From NCBI GenBank assembly GCA_002705575.1, contig PAHI01000023.1, forward strand, positions 1 to 64,000: a DNA stretch of 64,000 nt, in the 5' to 3' direction. This DNA comes from Fidelibacterota bacterium (lineage in GTDB: Bacteria > Marinisomatota > Marinisomatia > SCGC-AAA003-L08 > GCA-002719095). Below, in pieces: positions 27,369 through 35,827 of this stretch; positions within the stretch are counted from its first letter, which is position 1; every line of letters starts with the position of its first letter. The notes below the pieces were generated by a model. It had not been told where the DNA came from. It ran no database searches and saw nothing but the letters and a program-made list of their open reading frames with translations. Both the position numbers and the translations under genes were made by a program.

Positions 27369-28341
27369 AATTGGCAACATAAAAGTAAAGACTCCTCTTT
27401 TTTTAGCTCCCATGGCTGGAATAACAGATACGACTTTTAGGTCTCTATGTAAGAAAATGGGCGCAGAAATAGTTTATACAGAGTTTGTAAGCGCCAATGG
27501 AATAATTCGAGAAAATAAAAAAACATTAGATATGATGAAATTTTCAGAAGAAGAACGACCTATTGGAGTTCAAATATTCGGAGATGACGCTGAAATACTA
27601 GGTCATTCAGCAAAAATTATAAAAGATAGATTTTCTCCGGACTTAATAGATATAAATTTTGGATGTCCTGTGCCTAAAATAACAAACAAAGGTGCAGGTT
27701 CTGGTGCAATGAAAAACATGACTCTAATGATTAAGATGGCTGAAAATGTTATCAAGAACGCAGAAAACATACCGGTGACTGTCAAAATGAGAGCTGGTTG
27801 GTCACAAGATAAAATAATTTCAAAAAAAGCAGGTATAGAGTTAGAAAAAATAGGAATCAAAGCAATAACATTGCACCCAAGAACATCAAACCAAAAATTT
27901 ACTGGAAGAGCAGATTGGAGCCTTATTAGAGAGTTGAAAGATTCAGTCCAAATTCCAATTATAGGTAATGGAGATATCCAAAAGCCAGAGGACTATCAAA
28001 AAATGATACATGAAACAAATTGTGATGCGGTAATGATAGCTAGGTCTGCTCTTGGGAATCCTTGGATATTTAAACAAATTAAAAGCATCATATATAAAAA
28101 CAAATATGATGAAATTAGCTTAGAAAATAGAGTTCGTCTTTGCAATGAACACTATATGTTATTAAAAAAAGATAAAAGTGAGCAACATTGCTTAAACCTT
28201 ACAAAAAAACACTACAGCTGGTATTTAAAGAATTTTCCAAATGCTTCTTTCTGGAGAATAAAATTCATGAAATCACACAGCCTTGATGAAATTGAAGAGA
28301 ACTTAAAAGATTTAAACGCAGAGTATGGGATCAATATCTGA
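27361..28341 (+). CDS. dusB: tRNA-dihydrouridine synthase, DusB-like
   Basis: About 326 residues, an FMN-dependent TIM-barrel enzyme reducing uridine in tRNA. LFLAPMAGITDTTFR opens the barrel, DINFGCPVPKITNKGAGSGAM holds the catalytic Cys, and VKMRAGW, ITLHPRTSNQKFTGRADW, IIGNGDI and VMIARSALGNPWIF are typical. The ATG at 27361 gives the usual DusB start; an ATG 12 codons earlier lies within the preceding gene. Its stop is two bases from the convergent DUF502 stop with no terminator visible, so read-through or overlapping transcript ends are possible. Confidence 0.93.
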   Translation: MFKIGNIKVKTPLFLAPMAGITDTTFRSLCKKMGAEIVYTEFVSANGIIRENKKTLDMMKFSEEERPIGVQIFGDDAEILGHSAKIIKDRFSPDLIDINFGCPVPKITNKGAGSGAMKNMTLMIKMAENVIKNAENIPVTVKMRAGWSQDKIISKKAGIELEKIGIKAITLHPRTSNQKFTGRADWSLIRELKDSVQIPIIGNGDIQKPEDYQKMIHETNCDAVMIARSALGNPWIFKQIKSIIYKNKYDEISLENRVRLCNEHYMLLKKDKSEQHCLNLTKKHYSWYLKNFPNASFWRIKFMKSHSLDEIEENLKDLNAEYGINI

Positions 28342-28343
28342 AA

Positions 28344-28982
28344 TTATGGAATATGATTTAAATCTGAAGTTAAAACACCTCCTGATATAATAGCTTTAAA
28401 ACCCTCATCAACGCTAATGCCGGTATCCTGAACTTCTATTTTAGGTACAAACAGCAAATATGCTGATGTAGGGTTTGGAGTTGTAGGTACAATAACATGA
28501 TAGAAATCATCACCTTTCCTGCTTTTTGATTCACCGGTTACAAAACCTATAGTCCAAACTCCCTTACGAGGGAACTCAACCATTACAACTTTTTTGAAAG
28601 ACTCACTATCTGAATTAGATATAGTTTCTGTAATCTGTTTTATTGTTTTGTAAATAGTGTTAAAAAAAGGGATATTATAAAAAACATAACTTTCAATTTT
28701 TTGATAATATTTTTTACCAAAAATGGATACAAAAAAACCTAAAATATAGAGTAGAACTAAAGTAAATAAAAAGCCAATGATAATATAAAAATAATCGATA
28801 TAAACCTTTGGTATTTCAAACCTAATAAAGATTTCATATATCCATTTATAAGGCATAACTGAAGAGATTAAAAAGATTATTTTATAGACAATCCAGAATG
28901 TCAGAGTTGCAGGCAGTATAAACAAAAAGCCCTTTACTATATATTTCTTTTTTTTCTTATTATTTTCTTTCAAATCTTTCAT
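28344..28982 (-). CDS. DUF502 family membrane protein
   Basis: A 212-residue protein with a basic N-terminus (KENNKKKKKY), two membrane helices at about 17-40 and 60-88, and the DUF502 hallmarks GKKYYQKIESYVFYNIPFFNTIYKTIKQI, VVMVEFPRKGVWTIGFVTG and HVIVPTTPNPTSAYLLFVP. These proteins are widespread and uncharacterised. ATG at 28982, overlapping the mutL stop by 23 bases. Convergent with dusB. Confidence 0.88.
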   Translation of the reverse strand: MKDLKENNKKKKKYIVKGFLFILPATLTFWIVYKIIFLISSVMPYKWIYEIFIRFEIPKVYIDYFYIIIGFLFTLVLLYILGFFVSIFGKKYYQKIESYVFYNIPFFNTIYKTIKQITETISNSDSESFKKVVMVEFPRKGVWTIGFVTGESKSRKGDDFYHVIVPTTPNPTSAYLLFVPKIEVQDTGISVDEGFKAIISGGVLTSDLNHIP

Positions 28983-30717
28983 CTAGCTCATCTTCAGTTA
29001 AATTTATAATTATTGGTCTACCATGTGGGCAATAATATGGATTTTTTGTAAAGAACAATCTATTAACTAAATGCTTCATTTCTTGACTTTCTAATTTCTC
29101 TCCTGCTTTAATAGCTGCTTTACATGCATATGTTGCACACATGTTATCAATGAAAGAACTTGAAATCTCATTATGTTTAATATATAAATCTAATATTTCT
29201 CTAATTATTTCAAGCTCTTTACCAAAAGGAGTTTCAATTGGAGATGATTCTACTATAATTGTATTATTTCCAAACTCTCTTATTCTAAAACCTAATTTAT
29301 TTAAATAAGGATAAAGCTCTACTATATGGCTATACTCTTCATCCTCAAATTCTAAATATTGTGGAAATAATAAAGTTTGTGATTCAAGGCCATTCTTGTC
29401 AACTCTATCTTTAGCCATTTCATATAAAATTCTCTCATGAGCAACGTGCTGATCTATTATTAAAAGACCTCCGTTTATTTCTGTTAGTAAATATTTTAAA
29501 TGAATTTGCCATATATCGTTAATATCATAATAAGTCTGAGAAAGCTCATTTTCAACAATTTCATCCATAGATTCTGGCTTTATTTTTTCATCTTCAAACT
29601 TTTGATAATTAACAAAATGTTTCTGAATATCATCGGGGATTTCCTTTAATAGCTGATCTCTAAAATCTAAATTATTTTGAATCTGGCTTTCATCTACTCT
29701 ATCAAATTGGCTATAAAAGGAGGGAGATGCAACAACAATGTGTTTTATAGATTCAGAAATACTTCTTTTTATTATATGGTATATATGTTGTTGATTCTTA
29801 AATCTAACCTCATTCTTATTAGGGTGGACATTAACATCTACAGAATCATAAGGCATAGAAATATTCAAAACACAAAAAGGATACTCATTCCTTTTAATAG
29901 CAGATAAGTAAGGATTACGAATAGCTTTAGCGATAGAAGAATCTTTAATTAATCTTTTGTTTAAAAAAATAAATTGATTAACATTTCTTTTTCTTAGCAA
30001 ATCCATGTTGCCTGTAAATCCTTCTATTTTATAATCCTCTTTAAGATAATCTACTTTAATTATAGAATTGCTATATCTTTTCCCAAAAATATCAATAATT
30101 CTATTTTTAAGATTTGAAGCAGGAAGATTATATATTTCTCGATTATTATGAATATATTTAAATTGAATTGAAGGATAACAAAGAGCGTATGCCTTAACAA
30201 CTCCTGTTATTTTATTTAATTCTTTACTTTCATTCTTAAGAAATTTCTTTCTTGCGGGCAAATTATAAAAAAGATTTTCTACTTTTACAGAAGTACCTTC
30301 AACTGAAGAGGCTTTTTTAAAAGACTTTATTTCTCCTCCATTGATTTTAATTTCAATAGCGCTCTTAGCAGATGTTTTTGATACAGCAGAAAGCATAGAA
30401 ACTGATGCAATACTTGGCAAAGCCTCACCTCTAAAGCCTAATGTCTTTATTCCATTTAAGTCTTTTTTTTCAAATATTTTACTTGTAGCATGCCTACTAA
30501 ATGCTAACTTTAAATCATCTTTTAATATACCTAAACCGTCATCTTTTACAGTAATATTCTTTAATCCATAATCTTTTATAAAAACATTAATTTTTCTTGA
30601 TTTTGCATCAATAGAATTCTCTATTAACTCTTTTACTACAGAAGAAGGGCTCTCTATGATTTCTCCTGCTGCAATATTATTAACTATATTAGATTTTAAT
30701 TTTTTTATGTTCCCCAT
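28960..30717 (-). CDS. mutL: DNA mismatch repair protein MutL, endonuclease type
   Basis: About 585 residues. The N-terminal GHKL ATPase shows NSIDAKSR, DDGLGI, HATSKI and TLGFRGEALPSI, then the GTSVKVENLFYNLPARKKFL segment. The C-terminal domain has DQHVAHERILYE, matching the DQHAxxERxxYE metal motif of nicking MutL proteins, plus ACKAAIKAGE and PHGRP. This argues for endonuclease activity and a MutH-independent pathway. The ATG at 30717 gives the normal MGNIKKL start; a GTG five codons upstream is less likely. It starts right after the FTCD stop. Confidence 0.95.
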   Translation of the reverse strand: MGNIKKLKSNIVNNIAAGEIIESPSSVVKELIENSIDAKSRKINVFIKDYGLKNITVKDDGLGILKDDLKLAFSRHATSKIFEKKDLNGIKTLGFRGEALPSIASVSMLSAVSKTSAKSAIEIKINGGEIKSFKKASSVEGTSVKVENLFYNLPARKKFLKNESKELNKITGVVKAYALCYPSIQFKYIHNNREIYNLPASNLKNRIIDIFGKRYSNSIIKVDYLKEDYKIEGFTGNMDLLRKRNVNQFIFLNKRLIKDSSIAKAIRNPYLSAIKRNEYPFCVLNISMPYDSVDVNVHPNKNEVRFKNQQHIYHIIKRSISESIKHIVVASPSFYSQFDRVDESQIQNNLDFRDQLLKEIPDDIQKHFVNYQKFEDEKIKPESMDEIVENELSQTYYDINDIWQIHLKYLLTEINGGLLIIDQHVAHERILYEMAKDRVDKNGLESQTLLFPQYLEFEDEEYSHIVELYPYLNKLGFRIREFGNNTIIVESSPIETPFGKELEIIREILDLYIKHNEISSSFIDNMCATYACKAAIKAGEKLESQEMKHLVNRLFFTKNPYYCPHGRPIIINLTEDELDERFERK

Positions 30718-30718
30718 A

Positions 30719-32365
30719 TTATATAATAACACCCTTATCTAACTTGTAGAATAATTTTTTATTACTTTTTTTGATAGAATCTATTTTTTTCTCTATTAAT
30801 TTAACATATTCTTGATCATCAGATATTTCTTTTAAATTAATATTGATATTCATTAAAGCTCCATTTATAGATGAGCGAATCATTTCTATACCTACTCCAA
30901 AATCACTTATACAGCTCATATTTATATCCTTAAAAACTTTTGACATTATTTTTAAAAGAGCATTACCTGCTATAAGCATACTCAAAGGAGGTTCAATAGC
31001 AACCTTATACGATTCCTGGATTCTTATTATCCTTTTATTTTTTTGCTCTTCATTTTTTCTAGGCAAAGAAAAAGCCTTCATTACAAATGAAAAAGCATCT
31101 GCATCTTTTTGCACTAGATCTATAAAATCATTCCTTAGAAACTGAACCTTGTCTCCATTCTTTTGTAAGGCACTGCTATATTTTGAAAAATTAATAGCCA
31201 TCGCAACTAAAGAGCAACTAAGCGCACCACTCAATGCACTAACACAGCCTCCTCCAGGAGTTGATTTTTTACGAGATAATTCATCTAAAAAAAACCTCAT
31301 TTTTTTATTAATAAAATTATCGCTTTCAATAACAGCATCTTCAATGATCATTTTACTACTATCAAATAAAGAAATGTCATTCAATCCTAGAGAGTTTACA
31401 GCAGCTTGAATAATGTCTGACTCAGGAACAGCTATACTCTCATTTTGCTTTTTTAGAAAATATTTTCCAGAAGAAACTATGGCTTCTTTAGGTATAAGGC
31501 CAACAATTTCACTGCCTGTGACTCTTAGTCCTCTTTTATTAGCCTGCATTCTGATTTCCTCAAAAACCTCATGCATAGAAGTTGTTCTATAATTTGTTAA
31601 ATTAACTGACACCTGAGCTCTTCCATACTCTTCTATATACCAACCTACAGCTTTTACATTTTTAAATTTGCCAGGCACTTTTATTATATTATTATTTGAA
31701 TCTCTTATAATTTTTCCATCAGAGTCTCTCTTTGCCCTTCCTTGCTCTCTTATGTCTAAAGCTATATCACTTGCTTTCTTTTTATCTTTAGTGTTAAGGT
31801 TTACATTGTATGCAATTAAAAACTCTCTAGCTCCAACAGCTGTAACTCCTGCGCTTTTATTGATTTCAGATTCTCCAAAATCTGGACACCATCCCACTTC
31901 TTTTATTTTTTGACTCATTCCCTCATATTCTCCAGACCTTATATTAGCCAAATTTATTCTACTTTTGTTTGATGCAGATTTTTCATATAAAAAAACAGGA
32001 ATACTAAGTTCTTTCGCAATTTTTTTGCCTAATTTCTTTGATAATTCGATACATTCTTCCATAGATATGTTTGATACAGGAATTATAGGACATACATCTG
32101 TAGCACCCATCCTAAGATGCTCTCCTTTATGTTTGCTCATATCAATAAGCTCTGAAGCTCTTTTAATAGCATTAAAGGCTGCAAGAACTACTTCATTAGG
32201 TGTACCTGCAAAAGTAATAACAGTTCTATTTGTGTCATAACCCATATCTACATCTAATAATTTAACACCATCTATCAAATCTATCTGTTTAGAGATTTTA
32301 GCAATGATACTTTGACGTCTTCCCTCGCTAAAATTAGGAACACACTCTACTATTTTTTTTGCCAT
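30719..32365 (-). CDS. ftcD: Bifunctional glutamate formimidoyltransferase/formimidoyl-THF cyclodeaminase
   Basis: A 548-residue fusion. The formiminotransferase half (about 1-300) starts VECVPNFSEGRR and has GEHLRMGATDVCPIIP with the catalytic His at about residue 83. The cyclodeaminase half (about 335-540) has STPGGGCVSALSGALSCSLVAMAINFSK. It links histidine breakdown to one-carbon folates. No other hut genes are present here. AAGGA lies upstream of the ATG at 32365. The fused order is as in mammalian FTCD and many Bacteroidota. In a window with gcv, fmt and folP it adds to a one-carbon theme. Confidence 0.92.
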   Translation of the reverse strand: MAKKIVECVPNFSEGRRQSIIAKISKQIDLIDGVKLLDVDMGYDTNRTVITFAGTPNEVVLAAFNAIKRASELIDMSKHKGEHLRMGATDVCPIIPVSNISMEECIELSKKLGKKIAKELSIPVFLYEKSASNKSRINLANIRSGEYEGMSQKIKEVGWCPDFGESEINKSAGVTAVGAREFLIAYNVNLNTKDKKKASDIALDIREQGRAKRDSDGKIIRDSNNNIIKVPGKFKNVKAVGWYIEEYGRAQVSVNLTNYRTTSMHEVFEEIRMQANKRGLRVTGSEIVGLIPKEAIVSSGKYFLKKQNESIAVPESDIIQAAVNSLGLNDISLFDSSKMIIEDAVIESDNFINKKMRFFLDELSRKKSTPGGGCVSALSGALSCSLVAMAINFSKYSSALQKNGDKVQFLRNDFIDLVQKDADAFSFVMKAFSLPRKNEEQKNKRIIRIQESYKVAIEPPLSMLIAGNALLKIMSKVFKDINMSCISDFGVGIEMIRSSINGALMNININLKEISDDQEYVKLIEKKIDSIKKSNKKLFYKLDKGVII

Positions 32366-32383
32366 TCAAAAATCCTTAATCTT

Positions 32384-32506
32384 TTAATCAAAAATTGTAT
32401 TTAACTTGTAATAAATAAAACAAACTAAAATTAATAACAATATATTTATTATTATAGGCAACAATGTAACTTTTGTTTTTTTTCTATTTTTAAAAATTTG
32501 CATCAT
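32384..32506 (-). CDS. Forty-residue single-pass membrane peptide
   Basis: A short frame between the xer recombinase and FTCD. Its ATG overlaps the xer TGA (ATGA, with two Met codons in a row) and its TAA is 18 bases before the FTCD start. The product begins with a basic stretch (KNRKKTK), then has one hydrophobic helix (about residues 15-33, VTLLPIIINILLLILV...), and ends KLNTIFD, giving a typical N-in orientation. No homologue is recognised. Positional coupling and the clean positive-inside profile are the support; AT-rich sequence can produce such frames by chance. Confidence 0.5.
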   Translation of the reverse strand: MMQIFKNRKKTKVTLLPIIINILLLILVCFIYYKLNTIFD

Positions 32507-33423
32507 GAGCGAGGATGGTATTTGCTATGAACTTTTTTTAGACTTTTTCTATCTAGATGAGTATAAATTTGAGTAGATGAAATATCTGAGTGTCCTAACA
32601 TTTCTTGAACAACTCTTAGGCTAGCTCCACCTTCTATTAGATGGGTTGCAAAACTATGCCTAAATATATGAGGTGTGACATCCTTGTTTATTTGAGCTAA
32701 TTTAGAATATTTTTTAACTATCTTCCAAAGTGACATTCTTGATATCTTGGTACCTCTATTATTTAAAAATAAAAAACCTAGACTATCTCCTTTTTTTAAG
32801 AGCTTGGGCCGTACATCATTAAGATAATCTTTCAAACTTTGAAGCGCAACTTCACCAATTGGTACATATCTTTCTTTTTCACCTTTTCCTATAAATCTAA
32901 GAAACTCTTCATCTAGCATTAAATTTATAAGCTTTAAATTTATTAATTCACTTACTCTTAATCCGCAAGAATATAAAAGGTACAACATAGCTCTATCTCT
33001 AAAACCTTGCTTTTTATCTAATTTTACGGATTCAATAATTTTGATTATTTCAATATAACTTAAGATAGATGGTATCTTTTTAGATGTTTTTGGTTTATCC
33101 AAATAAATGGAGGGATCCCTGTTCGACATTCCTTGATCTAGAAGATACTGATGCAAGCCTCTAATAGAAGAAAAGTAGCGACTCAAGGTATTGCTTTTGT
33201 AATCTCTGTTTTTTCCATCACGACTTATATACTCATGCATAGATAATGACAAAAAAGACTTAATATGTTTCATAAATATTCTATCTGGTGAATCTATCTT
33301 AAACCTTTGGTATAGATAATCAGAATATTTTTTTAAATCATAGTAGTACGAATTTACAGTATTTTCACTTAAGTTTCTTTCATACTTTAAAAAAAGTAGA
33401 TATTTTTTTATAATTTGGTCCAT
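32503..33423 (-). CDS. xerD: Tyrosine recombinase XerC/XerD
   Basis: A 306-residue recombinase that resolves chromosome dimers at dif. The catalytic set is complete: Arg156 (CGLRVSEL), Lys180 (GKGEKERYVP), His252 and Arg255 (HIFRHSFATHLIEGG), His278 (LGHSDISS) and Tyr287 (IYTH). These fall at a constant offset of 8 from E. coli XerD. The N-terminal SAM-like domain (about 1-105) is present. Overall closer to XerD in wording, but C and D are hard to separate by eye. It lies among housekeeping genes, so it is not a phage integrase. ATG at 33423. Confidence 0.9.
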   Translation of the reverse strand: MDQIIKKYLLFLKYERNLSENTVNSYYYDLKKYSDYLYQRFKIDSPDRIFMKHIKSFLSLSMHEYISRDGKNRDYKSNTLSRYFSSIRGLHQYLLDQGMSNRDPSIYLDKPKTSKKIPSILSYIEIIKIIESVKLDKKQGFRDRAMLYLLYSCGLRVSELINLKLINLMLDEEFLRFIGKGEKERYVPIGEVALQSLKDYLNDVRPKLLKKGDSLGFLFLNNRGTKISRMSLWKIVKKYSKLAQINKDVTPHIFRHSFATHLIEGGASLRVVQEMLGHSDISSTQIYTHLDRKSLKKVHSKYHPRS

Positions 33424-33437
33424 AATTAGTAATTAAG

Positions 33438-34145
33438 CTAACAACTATTTTCAATCATTGTTCCCGTGACAACAAAATCTGCGCCAGACTTTAAAAGCTG
33501 TTTAACATCTGATTTATTTTTAATTCCTCCACCCACAATTAATGGGATTTCAATATATTTTTTTAAACAAGATATTAGCTTAGAATCTACAATTTTACTT
33601 GAATTACTGCCAGACTCTATATATATAAATTTATGCCCCAAATACTGAGATGCTAACGCATGCGCAATAATTATATCATGATTATCCATAGGCAAAGGAT
33701 TCGTATTAGAGATAATTTCAACAGATGTTTTTTTTCCTCCATCTATTAAGATATAGCCTACAGGAATAACCTCAATATCCATATCGTTTATTATTGGAGA
33801 AGCTATAACATGCTCTCCTATAAGATAATGAGGATTTCTACCACTAACAAGAGACAGAAACAGTATCGCATCAAAATTCTTATTTATTTGACTTGAAGAT
33901 GATATAAAACCAATGACAGGTAAATCAGTATTTTTTTTTATTAAATTCACCTTTTCATTACATTTAGAGTCCATAATTAGGCTACCTCCAATAAAAACAC
34001 AACAATAATCATTACTATTTATATATTCTATTTGCTTAATTATAGATGACTTAGGATTCTTTTTATCTGGGTCTATCAATCCAATCTTGCCAGACTTTTT
34101 ATTATTTAATATTTTTGATAATTGATTGTATACTTTTGATTTCAT
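33438..34145 (-). CDS. Geranylgeranylglyceryl phosphate synthase/PcrB family protein
   Basis: A 235-residue TIM-barrel protein. IGLIDPDKKNP opens the barrel with the Mg-binding Asp; FIGGSLIMD, SLVSGRNPHYLIGEH, VIPVGYILIDGG, YIESGSN and PLIVGGGIKNKSDVKQLLKSGADFVVTGT form the phosphate-binding parts. Such proteins join an all-trans polyprenyl diphosphate to sn-glycerol-1-phosphate. This wording fits group II bacterial/archaeal GGGPS, found in FCB bacteria. Its product would be the first step of archaeal-type ether lipids, though no other such gene is visible here. ATGA overlap with gcvPA, suggesting cotranscription. Confidence 0.85.
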   Translation of the reverse strand: MKSKVYNQLSKILNNKKSGKIGLIDPDKKNPKSSIIKQIEYINSNDYCCVFIGGSLIMDSKCNEKVNLIKKNTDLPVIGFISSSSQINKNFDAILFLSLVSGRNPHYLIGEHVIASPIINDMDIEVIPVGYILIDGGKKTSVEIISNTNPLPMDNHDIIIAHALASQYLGHKFIYIESGSNSSKIVDSKLISCLKKYIEIPLIVGGGIKNKSDVKQLLKSGADFVVTGTMIENSC

Positions 34146-35452
34146 TGTTTTTTTAAAAAAGAAACAAGTTGATCAATTTCATTTCTTGTCCTTTTTTCTG
34201 TAACGGCAATCAAAAACCTGTTTTTATTAGTATTTTTCAACTTAGAAAGAGAAATATTTTCATTTTTTGCATTTTCTATTATCTCGTCTACACTTCTTTT
34301 TGAATCAACTACAAACTCCTTAATAAAGTTATTTCCATATGGTATACTATATCCATTAATTTCACTAATAGCATTTGCTAAATACTGAGATTTACTAAAT
34401 GAGATTTTTGCAATTTTTTGCAAACCCGCTTTGCCCAATAAAGACATATATATAGCCGCTCTCAAAGCTAGAAGGCTTTGATTGGTGCAAATGTTTGAAC
34501 TAGCTTTATTTCTCCTTATATGCTGCTCTCTCGCTTGCAATGTTAACACGTAAGCATCTTTGCCATCTATATCATTTGTTTTACCAACAATACGTCCAGG
34601 CATTTTCCTAACATAATCTTTTTTTGATGAAAGCAATCCCAAAAAAGGTCCTCCCATGCTCATATAAACTCCTAAAGACTGTCCTTCTCCGCAATATATA
34701 TCGGCTCCACAACTTCCAGGAGAAGCTAAAACAGATAAAGAAAGTGGATCAGAGACTGCAATAAAAATCATTTTTTTAGGCACTTTTTTAGACCATTTTT
34801 TCCAGTTTTCAATTAAACCATAATAATTAGGAGACTGAATAGCAATGCAAGCCACTTCTTCTAAATCATGTCTATTTTTAAAACTATCTATATCGGTATA
34901 ACCTTTGACAGATCCCAAAACATCTACATCTATAGATCTGTTTGACAAATATGTTTTAACAACCTCTAAGTAAGCTGGATTAATTGCTGAGCTTAGCAAA
35001 ACTTTTTTTCTTTGATTAATATTTAAAGCCATAGAGCAAGCTTCTGCTAAAGAAGAAGCTCCATCATACAAGGAGGCGTTCGATACGCCTAGTCCTGACA
35101 ATGCAGATATCATAGACTGAAATTCATATAAATACTGAAGAGTACCCTGGCTAACCTCTGCCTGATAAGGAGTATAAGATGTATAAAACTCAGATCTCGA
35201 AGCTAAAAAATCTACAACGCTTGGTATGTAGTGGTCATAAACTCCTCCACCATTGAAACAAATCATATTTTTATTTTTAAGCCCAGAAACCTCAGATAAA
35301 AGCTCTTGTTCAGACAAAGGCCTGCCAATACCAATATCATCTTTAAATCTAACATCATAAGGTATTGCTTTTATTAATTCTTCGAATGATTGAACGCCAA
35401 TAACATCTAGCATTTCTTTAATATCTTTATCAGTATTATATATATACTTCAT
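34142..35452 (-). CDS. gcvPA: Glycine dehydrogenase (decarboxylating) subunit 1
   Basis: A 436-residue PLP-fold subunit of the glycine cleavage P protein. It starts YIYNTDKDIKEMLDVIGVQSFEELIKAIP and has FNGGGVYDHYIPSVV, TPYQAEVSQGTLQYLYEFQ, SLYDGASSLAEA and GQSLGVYMSMGGPFLG, all typical of GcvPA. The catalytic Lys lies in the partner GcvPB, which is not in the window, nor is gcvT. ATG is directly after the gcvH stop. The GGGPS gene overlaps its end. Confidence 0.94.
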   Translation of the reverse strand: MKYIYNTDKDIKEMLDVIGVQSFEELIKAIPYDVRFKDDIGIGRPLSEQELLSEVSGLKNKNMICFNGGGVYDHYIPSVVDFLASRSEFYTSYTPYQAEVSQGTLQYLYEFQSMISALSGLGVSNASLYDGASSLAEACSMALNINQRKKVLLSSAINPAYLEVVKTYLSNRSIDVDVLGSVKGYTDIDSFKNRHDLEEVACIAIQSPNYYGLIENWKKWSKKVPKKMIFIAVSDPLSLSVLASPGSCGADIYCGEGQSLGVYMSMGGPFLGLLSSKKDYVRKMPGRIVGKTNDIDGKDAYVLTLQAREQHIRRNKASSNICTNQSLLALRAAIYMSLLGKAGLQKIAKISFSKSQYLANAISEINGYSIPYGNNFIKEFVVDSKRSVDEIIENAKNENISLSKLKNTNKNRFLIAVTEKRTRNEIDQLVSFLKKQ

Positions 35453-35827
35453 CTATGATATTACCTCCAAGTACTGTTCCTTATTTAGAAGCTTATTTAT
35501 ACTTTCCTTATCTTTAATTTCCATCTTTATTATCCATCCATTATTATAAGGGTCGGAATTAATCAAGTCAGGCTCATTTTCAAGACTAGAATTAACCTCA
35601 ATGACTAATCCATCAGCAGGACAGTATATATCCGCCACAGTTTTAACAGCTTCAATAGTGCCAACAGATTCACCCCGTTTAAAACTGGTTCCTTTATCTG
35701 GAAATTCAATAAATATAATATCTCCTAATTCTGATTGAGCATAATCCGTTATACCTACAGTAATTTGATTGCCATCTAATAAAACCCATTCATGATCTTT
35801 TGTATATTTAATATTATCAGGTAACAT
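35453..35827 (-). CDS. gcvH: Glycine cleavage system H protein
   Basis: A 124-residue lipoyl carrier. Lys62 in GTIEAVKTVADIY is the lipoylation site, and YTKDHEW and GITDYAQSELGDIIFIEFPDKG are the family core. It moves the aminomethyl group between the P, T and L proteins. The ATG at 35827 overlaps accC by 11 bases, so biotin carboxylase and glycine cleavage genes are in one transcript. gcvPA follows immediately. Confidence 0.96.
   Translation of the reverse strand: MLPDNIKYTKDHEWVLLDGNQITVGITDYAQSELGDIIFIEFPDKGTSFKRGESVGTIEAVKTVADIYCPADGLVIEVNSSLENEPDLINSDPYNNGWIIKMEIKDKESINKLLNKEQYLEVIS

Noticed and set aside
32503..33423. Tyrosine recombinase as a sign of an integrated element
   Set aside because: All residues and spacing match chromosomal XerC/D, the flanking genes are housekeeping, and no att-like repeats, phage or cargo genes were seen.
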